Shown here piece after piece: positions 39,806 to 47,797 of a stretch of DNA of 64,000 nt. Below the pieces are notes generated by a model. It was not told the DNA's origin. It searched no databases and worked only from the letters and a program-made list of their open reading frames with translations. The stretch covers positions 1 through 64,000 of the forward strand of contig CAZMGB010000001.1 in the NCBI GenBank assembly GCA_964565775.1, read 5' to 3'. Every line of letters begins with the position of its first letter. The stretch's first letter is position 1. This DNA comes from CAZMGB01 sp964565775. Its GTDB lineage: Bacteria > Chloroflexota > Dehalococcoidia > DSTF01 > JALHUB01. The position numbers were made by a program, and so were the translations under genes.

Positions 39806-40867
39806 CTAGGAGGACGAGGGAGCCCTGGGGCGTTTCTTCTTGCGCGCACCGCCCCGCGCCCTGGCGGGCCTGCCCTTCTTCCAGGAGGTGTCCTCTACCT
39901 CGCCAGTCCTGAGGGTGCCCACGAAGGGCAGGTTGCGGTACATCTGGCGGTAGTCGAGGCCGTAGCCTACCACGAACTCGTCCGGTATCTCGAATCCCAC
40001 GTATTCGATCGGCACGTCGACGAGGCGACGCGCCCGCTTGTCGAAAAGGGCGCAGACTTTGAGGCTGGTCGGCCGGCGGGCCGACAGATAGTGCAGGAGG
40101 GTGTTCAGGGTCATCCCCGTATCGACGATGTCCTCCACAACGAGTAAGTCGCGCCCCTCGATGTTCTCGTCCAGGTCCTTGAGGATGCGGACGGCGCCGC
40201 TTTTGTCGCCCTCGTATGAGGAGATGGCCATGAAGTCGATGGCGAGGGGCAGCGAGATATGGCGCATGAGGTCGGCCATGAAGCAGGCGACCCCCCGGAG
40301 GACGCCGACCAGGAGGGGCGCGCGGCCCGCGTAGTCCTTGGAGATCTGGGCCCCCAGCTCGCCCACCCGTCGCTCAAGCTGGGAGGCGCTGAAGAGGACG
40401 CGGTCGACGGCCTGGACGTCGCGAGCCGAGGGAGGGCCGAAGCCGTACTTGCGGAGCAGGACCAGGTAGTCGCGCTTGTTCAGGAGCTTGAAGTTGACTT
40501 CGGGGTAGAGTTCCCGCGCGAGTCTGAGCTTGTGGTGCTTCTCGGTGATCAGCTCCTGGCGCAGCGTCGTGAGCTCAATGTAGAGGTCAAGGTCCGGGAG
40601 AAAGAAGTCAGGCGTGAAGGCCTCCACCACCTGATCATCCTCCCAGCGAAGGGGAAAGGAGCGGGGCTCGTACTCCCACGCGATACCGTAGAAGTCGAGG
40701 ATGCTGGCGAACTCCGCCTCGCTCTCGTGGGCGAAGTGTACGGCCGGTGCCTCCTCGGAGGCAGTCTGCGCGCCGGCCTGGGGCGCCGAGAGCGCAGCAG
40801 TGGCGGCCTTTCTCCCCTTTGTCTCTTCTGTGCTCACCAGGCGGAATATGAGTACCTGCTTACCCAT
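39806..40867 (-). CDS. Hypoxanthine phosphoribosyltransferase with N-terminal nuclease-like domain
   Basis: 353 residues from the ATG at 40867. The C-terminal half (about 155-335) is an HPRT-type phosphoribosyltransferase: PRPP loop VVEDIVDTGMTLN (about 243-255), KVCALFDKRARR and an end with VGYGLDYRQMYRNLPFVG. The first ~145 residues contain HFAHESEAEFASILDFYGIA, FTPDFFLPDLDLYIELTTLR and KLRLARELYPEVNFKLLN. That spacing (Glu, PD, IE, Lys) looks like a PD-(D/E)XK nuclease fold with Thr at the final K position, so probably inactive or noncanonical. Basic, Lys-rich tail. Confidence 0.8.
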   Translation of the reverse strand: MGKQVLIFRLVSTEETKGRKAATAALSAPQAGAQTASEEAPAVHFAHESEAEFASILDFYGIAWEYEPRSFPLRWEDDQVVEAFTPDFFLPDLDLYIELTTLRQELITEKHHKLRLARELYPEVNFKLLNKRDYLVLLRKYGFGPPSARDVQAVDRVLFSASQLERRVGELGAQISKDYAGRAPLLVGVLRGVACFMADLMRHISLPLAIDFMAISSYEGDKSGAVRILKDLDENIEGRDLLVVEDIVDTGMTLNTLLHYLSARRPTSLKVCALFDKRARRLVDVPIEYVGFEIPDEFVVGYGLDYRQMYRNLPFVGTLRTGEVEDTSWKKGRPARARGGARKKKRPRAPSSS

Positions 40868-41034
40868 TACAGCGTAATTCAGAGGCTCGATTCTGTCAAA
40901 TTGCGAGCGGGCGGACCGGTGGTCCTGGCAACCGCGTCGGCGTCTGCCTGGCCTCCCGTTCAGTTGACGCGGGAAAGGCCACCTGATAGTATGCGCCCAA
41001 GGATACAGTCTGAACGTTTGTCTAGGAAGCAACC

Positions 41035-42537
41035 ATGCCGACGCCGCAAGACTTGTCCCTCACGCTGTTCTTCACTCGTGGAATGCTACAGCAGGTCACA
41101 AAGAAGCCCCTCTTCGGCTCTGCCTACGTTGAATCTGGCGCGCTTCTCGCCGTGCAAGCCGAGCTATTTCAACAGGGTGCCATCTTGGGCCGGGCCAAGA
41201 GAGACTCATTGCTTGAAGTCCTGAAGCTCGTTGGTGATCCGACCAGAACCGCTGATTTCTACGGTGTGCTGGAAGAGGCCTGCAAGGAACGACTACAGAA
41301 TTACGGTCGTGAGCCTGACTCATTTTGGAATTACATCATGGAAACGGAAGTGCCGAAGTTCTCTCGACAGTCGCCTGATAGATTCTTACTCTCGAAGGAA
41401 GCTCAACAGAGAGTAAGTTCAATGGAGGGGGTGAATTACACAGCCCTTTTCATGGCAGAGGGAATAGTGTTTGGGGCGCTCTATCCTGACCTGACGTTCA
41501 GGCTTGTGAGCAACTCTATTTCTTCAAGGAACAAGGCCTGGCCGGACGCTTTCAAGGCAGGGCTAGCCATTCCAAGCAAACCAGATATCGCGAGCTACGA
41601 CGACTATGAAAAGGGGGTGTTAGCCACAGTCCGTGAATACTCGTCTGTGTACCACTACGAGCAGGACGACCCGCCGTCCGAGCAGCACATCCCGTCGCCC
41701 GACCAGCGCGGGCCGCCTACCGACCAGTATATCCCGCCCCCTGCCCAGCGCTCTACGGACAAAGCCATGAACGTATTCCCACCCGACCTCCAACAGCCCA
41801 GGTCCCATCGAGAGCGCCGCATGTACATCACCTCCGCCGTCGTTTCGGCGGCCACAGCGGCGCTGGTCGTCGGGCTCGTCTTCGGTGGCCTCGCCGTCCA
41901 CGACGCGCTCACGGAAGACTCGCAGCCGGCCGCTCAGGCTGCTCAGGCCGCTCAGACCCCCGCCGCCGGTGAAACAGCGGCGGCCACCCCCACAGAGCCG
42001 CCGGAATTTGTGGCGAATGTCAGCGTTGACGATGACCCTTCCATAGGACCGGAGAATGCCCCCGTCACTATCGTCGAGTTCTCCGACTTCCAGTGCCCCT
42101 ACTGCAAGAAGGCGGCCGACGAGCTGGTGCCTCAGATACTGGCGCAGTACGGTGACAAGGTCCGCTTCGTGTACCGCGATTTCCCGCTCACCCAGCTCCA
42201 CCCGCAGGCGTTGCCCGCCGCCCTGGCCGCTGACTGCGCCAACGCCCAGGGTAAGTATTGGGAGTACCACGACCTCCTGTTCGCTAACCAGAGCGCCCTG
42301 GACGACGCCAGCCTCAAGGCCTATGCCGCGCAACTGGGCCTTGACCAGGCCACTTTCGACGAGTGCTACACCTCCAGGGAGTATTTCGATGAGGTGGCGG
42401 GCGACTTCCAGGACGGGGTCAACTACGGTGTCAGCGGCACGCCTACGTTCTTCGTCAACGGCCACAGGCTCGTGGGAGCCCAGCCCTTCGCTGTAGTGCA
42501 GCAGCTGATCGAACAGGTGCTGGCTGGGGGCGGGTAA
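41035..42537 (+). CDS. Membrane-anchored DsbA-like protein with unknown N-terminal domain
   Basis: 500 residues. Residues 1-205 form an unknown domain, richer in A+T codons than its neighbours. A Pro/Gln/Asp-rich linker (206-260), a TM helix (about 264-287) and a Ala/Thr linker follow. The last ~175 residues are a DsbA/thioredoxin-4 domain with the active site FQCPYCKK (Cys354, Cys357) and GTPTFFVNG (cis-Pro). So the N-terminal domain should be cytoplasmic and the DsbA part outside. The gene starts 167 nt from the divergent phosphoribosyltransferase. Confidence 0.88.
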   Translation: MPTPQDLSLTLFFTRGMLQQVTKKPLFGSAYVESGALLAVQAELFQQGAILGRAKRDSLLEVLKLVGDPTRTADFYGVLEEACKERLQNYGREPDSFWNYIMETEVPKFSRQSPDRFLLSKEAQQRVSSMEGVNYTALFMAEGIVFGALYPDLTFRLVSNSISSRNKAWPDAFKAGLAIPSKPDIASYDDYEKGVLATVREYSSVYHYEQDDPPSEQHIPSPDQRGPPTDQYIPPPAQRSTDKAMNVFPPDLQQPRSHRERRMYITSAVVSAATAALVVGLVFGGLAVHDALTEDSQPAAQAAQAAQTPAAGETAAATPTEPPEFVANVSVDDDPSIGPENAPVTIVEFSDFQCPYCKKAADELVPQILAQYGDKVRFVYRDFPLTQLHPQALPAALAADCANAQGKYWEYHDLLFANQSALDDASLKAYAAQLGLDQATFDECYTSREYFDEVAGDFQDGVNYGVSGTPTFFVNGHRLVGAQPFAVVQQLIEQVLAGGG

Positions 42538-42682
42538 TCAGCGACGCAACGGCCGCGCCGCCAGAACAGATCATTGCCGGCCGCGAAGTCAGGGCCGTTG
42601 TCTGTCAGTACCCGTCGCGCATGGTCCAGCCCGAGACCCCTCTCGCCTCGACGCGGGATGAGCCGCAGAGCCTATCTTGAGC

Positions 42683-43252
42683 ATGGTTCGACTTGACCTG
42701 GGCACTGGGTCCAAGCGCTCCGACAGCCTCAGGCTGGCCAGGGCCCCAGGCAACGATACCGACGCTCTGGCCACGCTTGACGGTGGCCTTCCTTTCCAGG
42801 ACAACAGCGTCGACGAGGTGTTCGCCGGCTACACCCTCGAGCATGCTGCCGACTTCGTAGGGGCGCTGGAGGAGCTGTGGCGGGTTAGCAAGCCGGGGGC
42901 GCTCATCCACATCTACCTGCCCCATGCCACCTCGCCCTGGGCGACGTCCCGCGACCCCAGGCACCAGCGCCAGTACACCATCGAGACGTTCGAGTTCTTC
43001 GACCCGAAGCGGGGCAGCCCCGAGTGTCCCGCGACGGCCTCGTTCGAGATCGAGGAAGCGCAGCTTTACCTGACGTCGCGCCGGGGCGGGGCACGGGGCC
43101 GAGGCATCGCCCGGGGTGTGGTCTCCCGCGTCTTCGAGGCCGTGGCCAATCGTGACCGCGGCATGCAGTACCGCTGGGAGAGGTGGCTGGGAAACCTCAT
43201 CGGCTTTGAGGAGTTCTACGTGCTCCTGAGCGCGGTGAAGGCAAGGCCGTGA
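42683..43252 (+). CDS. Methyltransferase-like protein of the glycan locus
   Basis: 189 residues. Rossmann-like methyltransferase parts: VRLDLGTGSKRSD start, FQDNSVDEVFAGYTLEHA, and LWRVSKPGALIHIYLPHA. It is shorter than usual, and the Gly-rich SAM motif (DLGTGS) is placed at the very N-terminus. Start ATG 42683 (TTG 42677 possible). It precedes a cluster of glycan genes, so sugar or lipid methylation is likely. Confidence 0.75.
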   Translation: MVRLDLGTGSKRSDSLRLARAPGNDTDALATLDGGLPFQDNSVDEVFAGYTLEHAADFVGALEELWRVSKPGALIHIYLPHATSPWATSRDPRHQRQYTIETFEFFDPKRGSPECPATASFEIEEAQLYLTSRRGGARGRGIARGVVSRVFEAVANRDRGMQYRWERWLGNLIGFEEFYVLLSAVKARP

Positions 43253-43379
43253 CTCAGGTGCTCCTCAGCGCGGGCGCCATCCCAGCCGGCGGCTGATTCG
43301 CCCCTGGCGAGCCGTGCAGGCCGTCCGGCCCTGCCCTTTGCAGGCGCTATGCATCTGATCTCCGGGGGAGGACGACCCT

Positions 43380-44183
43380 GTGAGCCTCGCCGTCGACACG
43401 GAATACGATCTGACGGAAGATATCGTTCCGGGCCCCTGGCGGCGCGACAGCGTGTTCATGTTCTGGCGCGCCGAGCAGGCCGTTCTCGATGCCGCTACCG
43501 TAGGCGGCTGCGGCCGCATCCTAGATGTCGCGTGCGGCACCGCCGACCAGGCTGGACGGCTGGCGCGGCGGGGCTGCCAGGCCTGGGGATTGGAGCCTTC
43601 GCCAAAGATGCTGGCACTGGCCCGGCACCGCCGCCGGGAGCGGGGAGCCCCGGTGGTTCTTGTTCAGGGGATCGCGGAGCAGCTCCCCTTCCGCGACAAC
43701 AGCTTCGACACGGTGGTCTGCCAGGGCTCCCTGGACCACTTCGCGAGGCCGCACCTGTTCATGGCGGAGGCGGCCCGAATCCTGAGGCCGGAGGGCCGTG
43801 TCGTGATAGCCCTCGCGAACTTCGAAAGCCTGTCCTGTCGCTTGAGCCGCGCGATCTTCGAGGCGAAGGAGATGCTGGGGCTGCCGCTGGAAAGGGGTCG
43901 GCGTCCCTACTGGCAGATACCCCCGAACCATACGTTCAGGGGCGATCTGCGAGTGGTCAAGAGCCTGGGCGGCCCTTGCCTTGAGATGGAGGAGTGCTAC
44001 GGCCTGTCACAGATGTGGCTGTTCCGGCGCTGGAGCCTGCTTCTGGAGTCGCTGCCCGCTCCGATGGCCTGGCGGCTCCTGCGCGGGCTCGACCGCCTCG
44101 CCTACCGCCTCCCTGCCCTTGCCGACATGATAATCTCCGTGTGGAGACGGCACCCTCTCGAAGGCGCCAAAAGAGGTGTGTGA
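43380..44183 (+). CDS. Class I SAM-dependent methyltransferase
   Basis: 267 residues: motif I ILDVACGTADQAGRLARRG, GLEPSPKMLALAR, LPFRDNSFDTVVCQGSLDH and RILRPEGRVVIALANFES. The C-terminal ~90 residues are an unusual Arg-rich extension. GTG start. Three nucleotides separate its stop from the phosphatase gene. Acts on a sugar or lipid-linked precursor, by context. Confidence 0.85.
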   Translation: MSLAVDTEYDLTEDIVPGPWRRDSVFMFWRAEQAVLDAATVGGCGRILDVACGTADQAGRLARRGCQAWGLEPSPKMLALARHRRRERGAPVVLVQGIAEQLPFRDNSFDTVVCQGSLDHFARPHLFMAEAARILRPEGRVVIALANFESLSCRLSRAIFEAKEMLGLPLERGRRPYWQIPPNHTFRGDLRVVKSLGGPCLEMEECYGLSQMWLFRRWSLLLESLPAPMAWRLLRGLDRLAYRLPALADMIISVWRRHPLEGAKRGV

Positions 44184-44186
44184 CCG

Positions 44187-44699
44187 ATGATGCAGCGAGC
44201 GTCGACGGCCCTGACGCTGCTCAAGCGCGCGCTGCCTCTGCCGCGGCGTCGGCCGGACTTCGTCTGGATCACCCCCTCCCTCGCCCAGGGGTCTCGCTTC
44301 CGGCCGAGCCAGGTCGAGGCGCTGGCCAGGGCCGGCATCGGCAGCGTCCTGGACCTGCGCAAGGAAGGCTGCGACGACGAGTCGGCGCTGGCAGCCTACG
44401 GCATCCACTTCCGCCACCTCCCCCTGGTCGACCTCCGCCCCCCGACTCAGAAGCAGCTTGAGGCGGCCTCCAGTTGGGTGCTGGAGGAGATGGCTGCCGA
44501 CCGCAAGGTGCTGGTGCACTGTCGGGCGGGGGTGGGCCGCAGCATCGCCGTCGTGAGCGCCGTCCTCCTTCGCATGGGCTATACCCTGCCCCAGGTCTAC
44601 GACCAGGTGCGGCGCCGTCGACCCGGCGCGGCCTTCACCGAGAGCCAGATGGAGAGGTTGAGCCGCTTCGCCGAGGCCGTTCGTAGGGGAAGCCCCTAG
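44187..44699 (+). CDS. Dual-specificity/tyrosine protein phosphatase
   Basis: 170 residues. The P-loop VLVHCRAGVGRSIAVVSAVL carries the catalytic CxxGxxR motif (HCRAGVGR). The preceding acid loop could come from RHLPLVDLRPP. It directly precedes the BY-kinase gene, so it may dephosphorylate the tyrosine-rich tail and control polymer length, as Wzb does in capsule loci, though this is a DSP-type fold rather than low-molecular-weight PTP. Confidence 0.88.
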   Translation: MMQRASTALTLLKRALPLPRRRPDFVWITPSLAQGSRFRPSQVEALARAGIGSVLDLRKEGCDDESALAAYGIHFRHLPLVDLRPPTQKQLEAASSWVLEEMAADRKVLVHCRAGVGRSIAVVSAVLLRMGYTLPQVYDQVRRRRPGAAFTESQMERLSRFAEAVRRGSP

Positions 44700-44822
44700 T
44701 CCTCGCCACCATCCCTCACGCCAAAGAGCCTTCCCCCCAACTCCCGTCTAGCCGTCCCCATCAGAAGTGATTGTCGCAGAGCAGTAGGGGATCGTACCCC
44801 GCCCTCTGAGGGTCATCCCTAA

Positions 44823-44851
44823 TTGACCCCGTCATGGTCATCCCGAATCAT
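44823..44851 (+). promoter_or_regulatory. Possible promoter before BY-kinase
   Basis: TTGACC (44823-44828), a 17-nt spacer and AATCAT (44846-44851), followed by a ~40-nt leader with AAAAAGGGGGGAAAAGG. The -10 is weak. No gene lies between 44700 and 44893. Confidence 0.4.
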
Positions 44852-44893
44852 GAAACGCGTGGTCTCACGCTGCGTAAAAAGGGGGGAAAAGGA

Positions 44894-46297
44894 ATGCGGC
44901 TGATGGAATTGGCGCGTCTCCCTGTCCTGGCCCGTCGCTGGTGGTGGCTTCTTCTCCTCGGCCTCGTCATCGGCGGTGGCGCCAGCTATGTGGTTAGCCA
45001 GGCCATGACTCCCATCTACCGTGCCTCCTCCACCCTCCTGGTGAACGAGAGACAGCAGCCGGGCACTATAGCCTACAACGACATCCTGGCGAGCGAACGC
45101 CTCACCGGCACCTATCAGCAGCTCATCACGCAGCGGCCGGTGCTGGAGGGCGTTATCTCCGACCTCGATTTGCCCTACACGGCTGAACAGGTGGCGGCCA
45201 TGCTCGACGTGAGCGTCATCCGCGACACCCAGCTTATCCGGATATCGGCCGAGAATGCGGATCCCTACCTGGCCCAACAGGTCGCCAACAGCACCGCCAG
45301 CATCTTCATCGAGCAGAATACGGAGAATGAGCTCAGCCGACCGGGGAGCGTGAGCGTCGTGGAGTCGGCCACCACTCCCACCAGCCCCGTGAAGCCGCGC
45401 GTACTGCTCAACACCATACTGGGGCTCGTCGCTGGCCTGGTGGTGGCCGGCGGCGTCAGCCTGCTACTGGAGTACCTGGACGACACCGTGAAGTCGGCCG
45501 AGGACCTGACGGCCTCGGCGGGGCTCCTGGCGCTGGGCACGGTAGCGCGCTTCCGCCACTCGAAGGCCCCGGAGACCAGCCTCATAACCTCTCATACTCG
45601 GCACCCGGCTGCGGAAGCGTATCGGGTGCTACGTACGAACGTCCAGTTCAGTACGCTGGACAAGCCGTCACAGACGCTTGTCGTCACCAGCGCCCATCCG
45701 CGCGAGGGCAAGACGACGACGGTCGCCAACCTGGCGCTGGTGCTGGCGCAGGCGGGAAAGCGCGTCATCGCTGTGGACTCAGACCTGCGCCGGCCGATGC
45801 TTCATCGACTATTCGGAGTGGCGAACAGCCACGGCCTTACCAATGTGCTCCTGTCGAGGGACTCGAGCCTCAACGGCTACCTCCAGCCCACCCGGCACGA
45901 CAATCTTGCGATCCTGCCCAGCGGTCCCATGCCGCCGAACCCTTCCGAGCTCCTCAGCTCACCGCGGCTGAGAACCCTGATCGAGAACCTGAAGCGGGAG
46001 GCCGACGTCGTTGTTTTCGACAGCCCTCCCACGCTGGCCGTGACCGACGCGAGCGTCCTGGCCGCCAGGGTAGACGGAACGATTCTCGTGGTGGATGCGG
46101 GCAGGACGAGAGGGGCAGCCCTTAAGCAAGCCAAGGATGCCCTCACCAGGTCGAAGACGAACCTGCTGGGCGCGGTCCTCAACAAGCTGCAGCGCAGGGG
46201 AGGGGGCTATTACTACTACCACCACTACTACCACGACACTGGCAAAGACGGCCACAAGAAAAAGAGCCAGCGCCGCCGGGCTGCGGTCGAGGCGTAG
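44894..46297 (+). CDS. Wzz/BY-kinase (polysaccharide copolymerase tyrosine autokinase)
   Basis: 467 residues. N-terminal Wzz domain with TM (RRWWWLLLLGLVIGGGASYV), a periplasmic part, and a second TM at about 182-202; then the cytoplasmic BY-kinase: Walker A SAHPREGKTTTVANLALVL, A' VDSDLRRPMLHRLF, B VVVFDSPPTLAVTD. The tyrosine tail GGGYYYYHHYYHD is the autophosphorylation cluster, followed by a Lys-rich end. The ATG with GGGGGGAAAAGGA is chosen over 44834. It sets exopolysaccharide chain length with the phosphatase upstream. Confidence 0.93.
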   Translation: MRLMELARLPVLARRWWWLLLLGLVIGGGASYVVSQAMTPIYRASSTLLVNERQQPGTIAYNDILASERLTGTYQQLITQRPVLEGVISDLDLPYTAEQVAAMLDVSVIRDTQLIRISAENADPYLAQQVANSTASIFIEQNTENELSRPGSVSVVESATTPTSPVKPRVLLNTILGLVAGLVVAGGVSLLLEYLDDTVKSAEDLTASAGLLALGTVARFRHSKAPETSLITSHTRHPAAEAYRVLRTNVQFSTLDKPSQTLVVTSAHPREGKTTTVANLALVLAQAGKRVIAVDSDLRRPMLHRLFGVANSHGLTNVLLSRDSSLNGYLQPTRHDNLAILPSGPMPPNPSELLSSPRLRTLIENLKREADVVVFDSPPTLAVTDASVLAARVDGTILVVDAGRTRGAALKQAKDALTRSKTNLLGAVLNKLQRRGGGYYYYHHYYHDTGKDGHKKKSQRRRAAVEA

Positions 46298-46338
46298 CAT
46301 GCAGCGACGGCGTCGGGTTCGGTGAGGAGTGGTAGCTC

Positions 46339-47088
46339 TTGGTGCGGAAGTGGCGTCCCGAGAGATTGCGAGGGCTGCTCCGGCGCGAACGGCTGGGCGC
46401 GGTGCTGGTAGGCGCCCTTGTCTTCGCGGTGGTGGCCCTTGTCCTCGCCTGGGCGCTGGCGCCCGAGCAACTGCCGCCTCTGCCCCGGGCCTCGACGTCG
46501 ACGGAGCTGGTCGGGCCGGCGACGGAGGTACCCCGACCGTCGGCCGGCGCCGGCTATCTGGACAACGTCCCGCAGGCGACGCCGCCGCGCGAGTCGGCGA
46601 CGGCGTCCTCGCTGGCTTCCGGGGCAGCGACAAGTGCGAACGATGGGGCCCGGCCGGAGCGGCTGATCATCCCAGCCATCGGCGTCGATGCGCCACTGAC
46701 CATGAGGGGCGTCGATGCCAACGGGGCCATGCAGCCGCCTAGCGGCCCTGAGGATGTGGCGTGGTACGAGTTCAGCGGCAGCCCCAGCGAGGGCACCAAC
46801 GTCGTCCTTTCCGGTCACCTGGACTACCGCGGCTACGGCCCCGCCGTGTTCTACCGGCTCCGGGACCTCAAGACCGGCGACATCATCGAGCTGCTCACCG
46901 GGGACGGCACCGTCTACCGCTATGCCGTTACCGCCAGCGTGACGTACGACGGCGAAAACGCTCCCGTTGCGGACATCATCGGCCCGACGAGTCACGAAGT
47001 GATAACGCTCATCACCTGCGGCGGCACCTTCAATGGCCCGCCGCTCGGCTATAGCGATCGGTTAGTGGTCAGGGCCGAGCACCTTTAG
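46339..47088 (+). CDS. Sortase (class E/F-like)
   Basis: 249 residues: N-terminal TM (about 20-40), Pro/Ser linker, then the sortase barrel. The triad is visible: His160 in VVLSGHLDYRG, Cys227 in LITCGGTF and Arg241 in YSDRLVV. It is an extracellular transpeptidase anchoring LPXTG-type proteins. The very next gene encodes a protein ending LPATG, a ready substrate. TTG at 46339 or GTG at 46342. Confidence 0.93.
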   Translation: MVRKWRPERLRGLLRRERLGAVLVGALVFAVVALVLAWALAPEQLPPLPRASTSTELVGPATEVPRPSAGAGYLDNVPQATPPRESATASSLASGAATSANDGARPERLIIPAIGVDAPLTMRGVDANGAMQPPSGPEDVAWYEFSGSPSEGTNVVLSGHLDYRGYGPAVFYRLRDLKTGDIIELLTGDGTVYRYAVTASVTYDGENAPVADIIGPTSHEVITLITCGGTFNGPPLGYSDRLVVRAEHL

Positions 47089-47145
47089 CCCGGCTCGACC
47101 ATGGGAGGGCCTCCGGGCCCAGGTCAGAAAGGGAGGAAGTAGGCC

Positions 47146-47691
47146 ATGGTTCGAAGCATCACCATTGGCTTCAAGGCGGTGGCAGTGCTGGCGCTTCTGC
47201 TCACGACGGCCCTTTGGGCTGACTCGGCAGCGGCGCAGTATCCGCCTCCGACAGGGAACCTGGTGCTCGAGGCATCCAGCACCAGCCCGTCCACAGGCGG
47301 CGCGGTGTCCATCACTGCGACGGCCAGGGACCCCAACGGTGCGGCCGTAGCCGGCCTCGCGTGCACGTTCGCCATCGCGTCGCAGCCGGGTACGAGCGCT
47401 TCCGTCGACCCCGGTCCGGTCATGAGCGACGTGAACGGCGCGGCGACCACCACCCTGTACGTCGGTGACACTCCCGGCACCATCGTCGTCGACTCCAAGT
47501 GCGGTGACCTTTCCGCGCTGGTGAGCGTGGTCGCCGGAGCGGAGGCTGGGGCGGTGCAACTGCCGGCAACGGGCACGGGGCTCGATTCGAGCGGAACCTG
47601 GTCGCTGTCGACACTGGCGCTGATTCTCGGCGTAGCCACAGTTGCCGGTGCGGGAGCCGCCTGGGCAGTGCGCCGCTGGGCCCGCAGCTAG
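47146..47691 (+). CDS. Sortase substrate with Ig-like domain (LPATG)
   Basis: 181 residues: signal peptide (to AAAQ, residue 31), a bacterial Ig-like domain (about 35-130; ITATARDPNGAAVAGLACTF), sorting motif LPATG (139-143), a hydrophobic segment and an RRWARS tail. It is probably cleaved between Thr and Gly by the neighbouring sortase and attached to the cell surface. A very short one-domain substrate. The next hairpin at 47728 separates it from the DUF4012 gene. Confidence 0.9.
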   Translation: MVRSITIGFKAVAVLALLLTTALWADSAAAQYPPPTGNLVLEASSTSPSTGGAVSITATARDPNGAAVAGLACTFAIASQPGTSASVDPGPVMSDVNGAATTTLYVGDTPGTIVVDSKCGDLSALVSVVAGAEAGAVQLPATGTGLDSSGTWSLSTLALILGVATVAGAGAAWAVRRWARS

Positions 47692-47727
47692 AGAAGCTCG
47701 GCTTCGCGCTTCAGGCTCATTGCGACT

Positions 47728-47748
47728 GCCCCCGCCCTTCGCGGGGGC
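47728..47748 (+). terminator. GC hairpin after sortase substrate
   Basis: GCCCCCGC (47728-47735) and GCGGGGGC (47741-47748) with a CCTTC loop. There is no T-tract. Operon read-through is possible. Confidence 0.55.
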
Positions 47749-47797
47749 GATGAGGACGCGCCGCTGGGCTTTCGGCCCCGCAGACGGGAGTTGAGCG

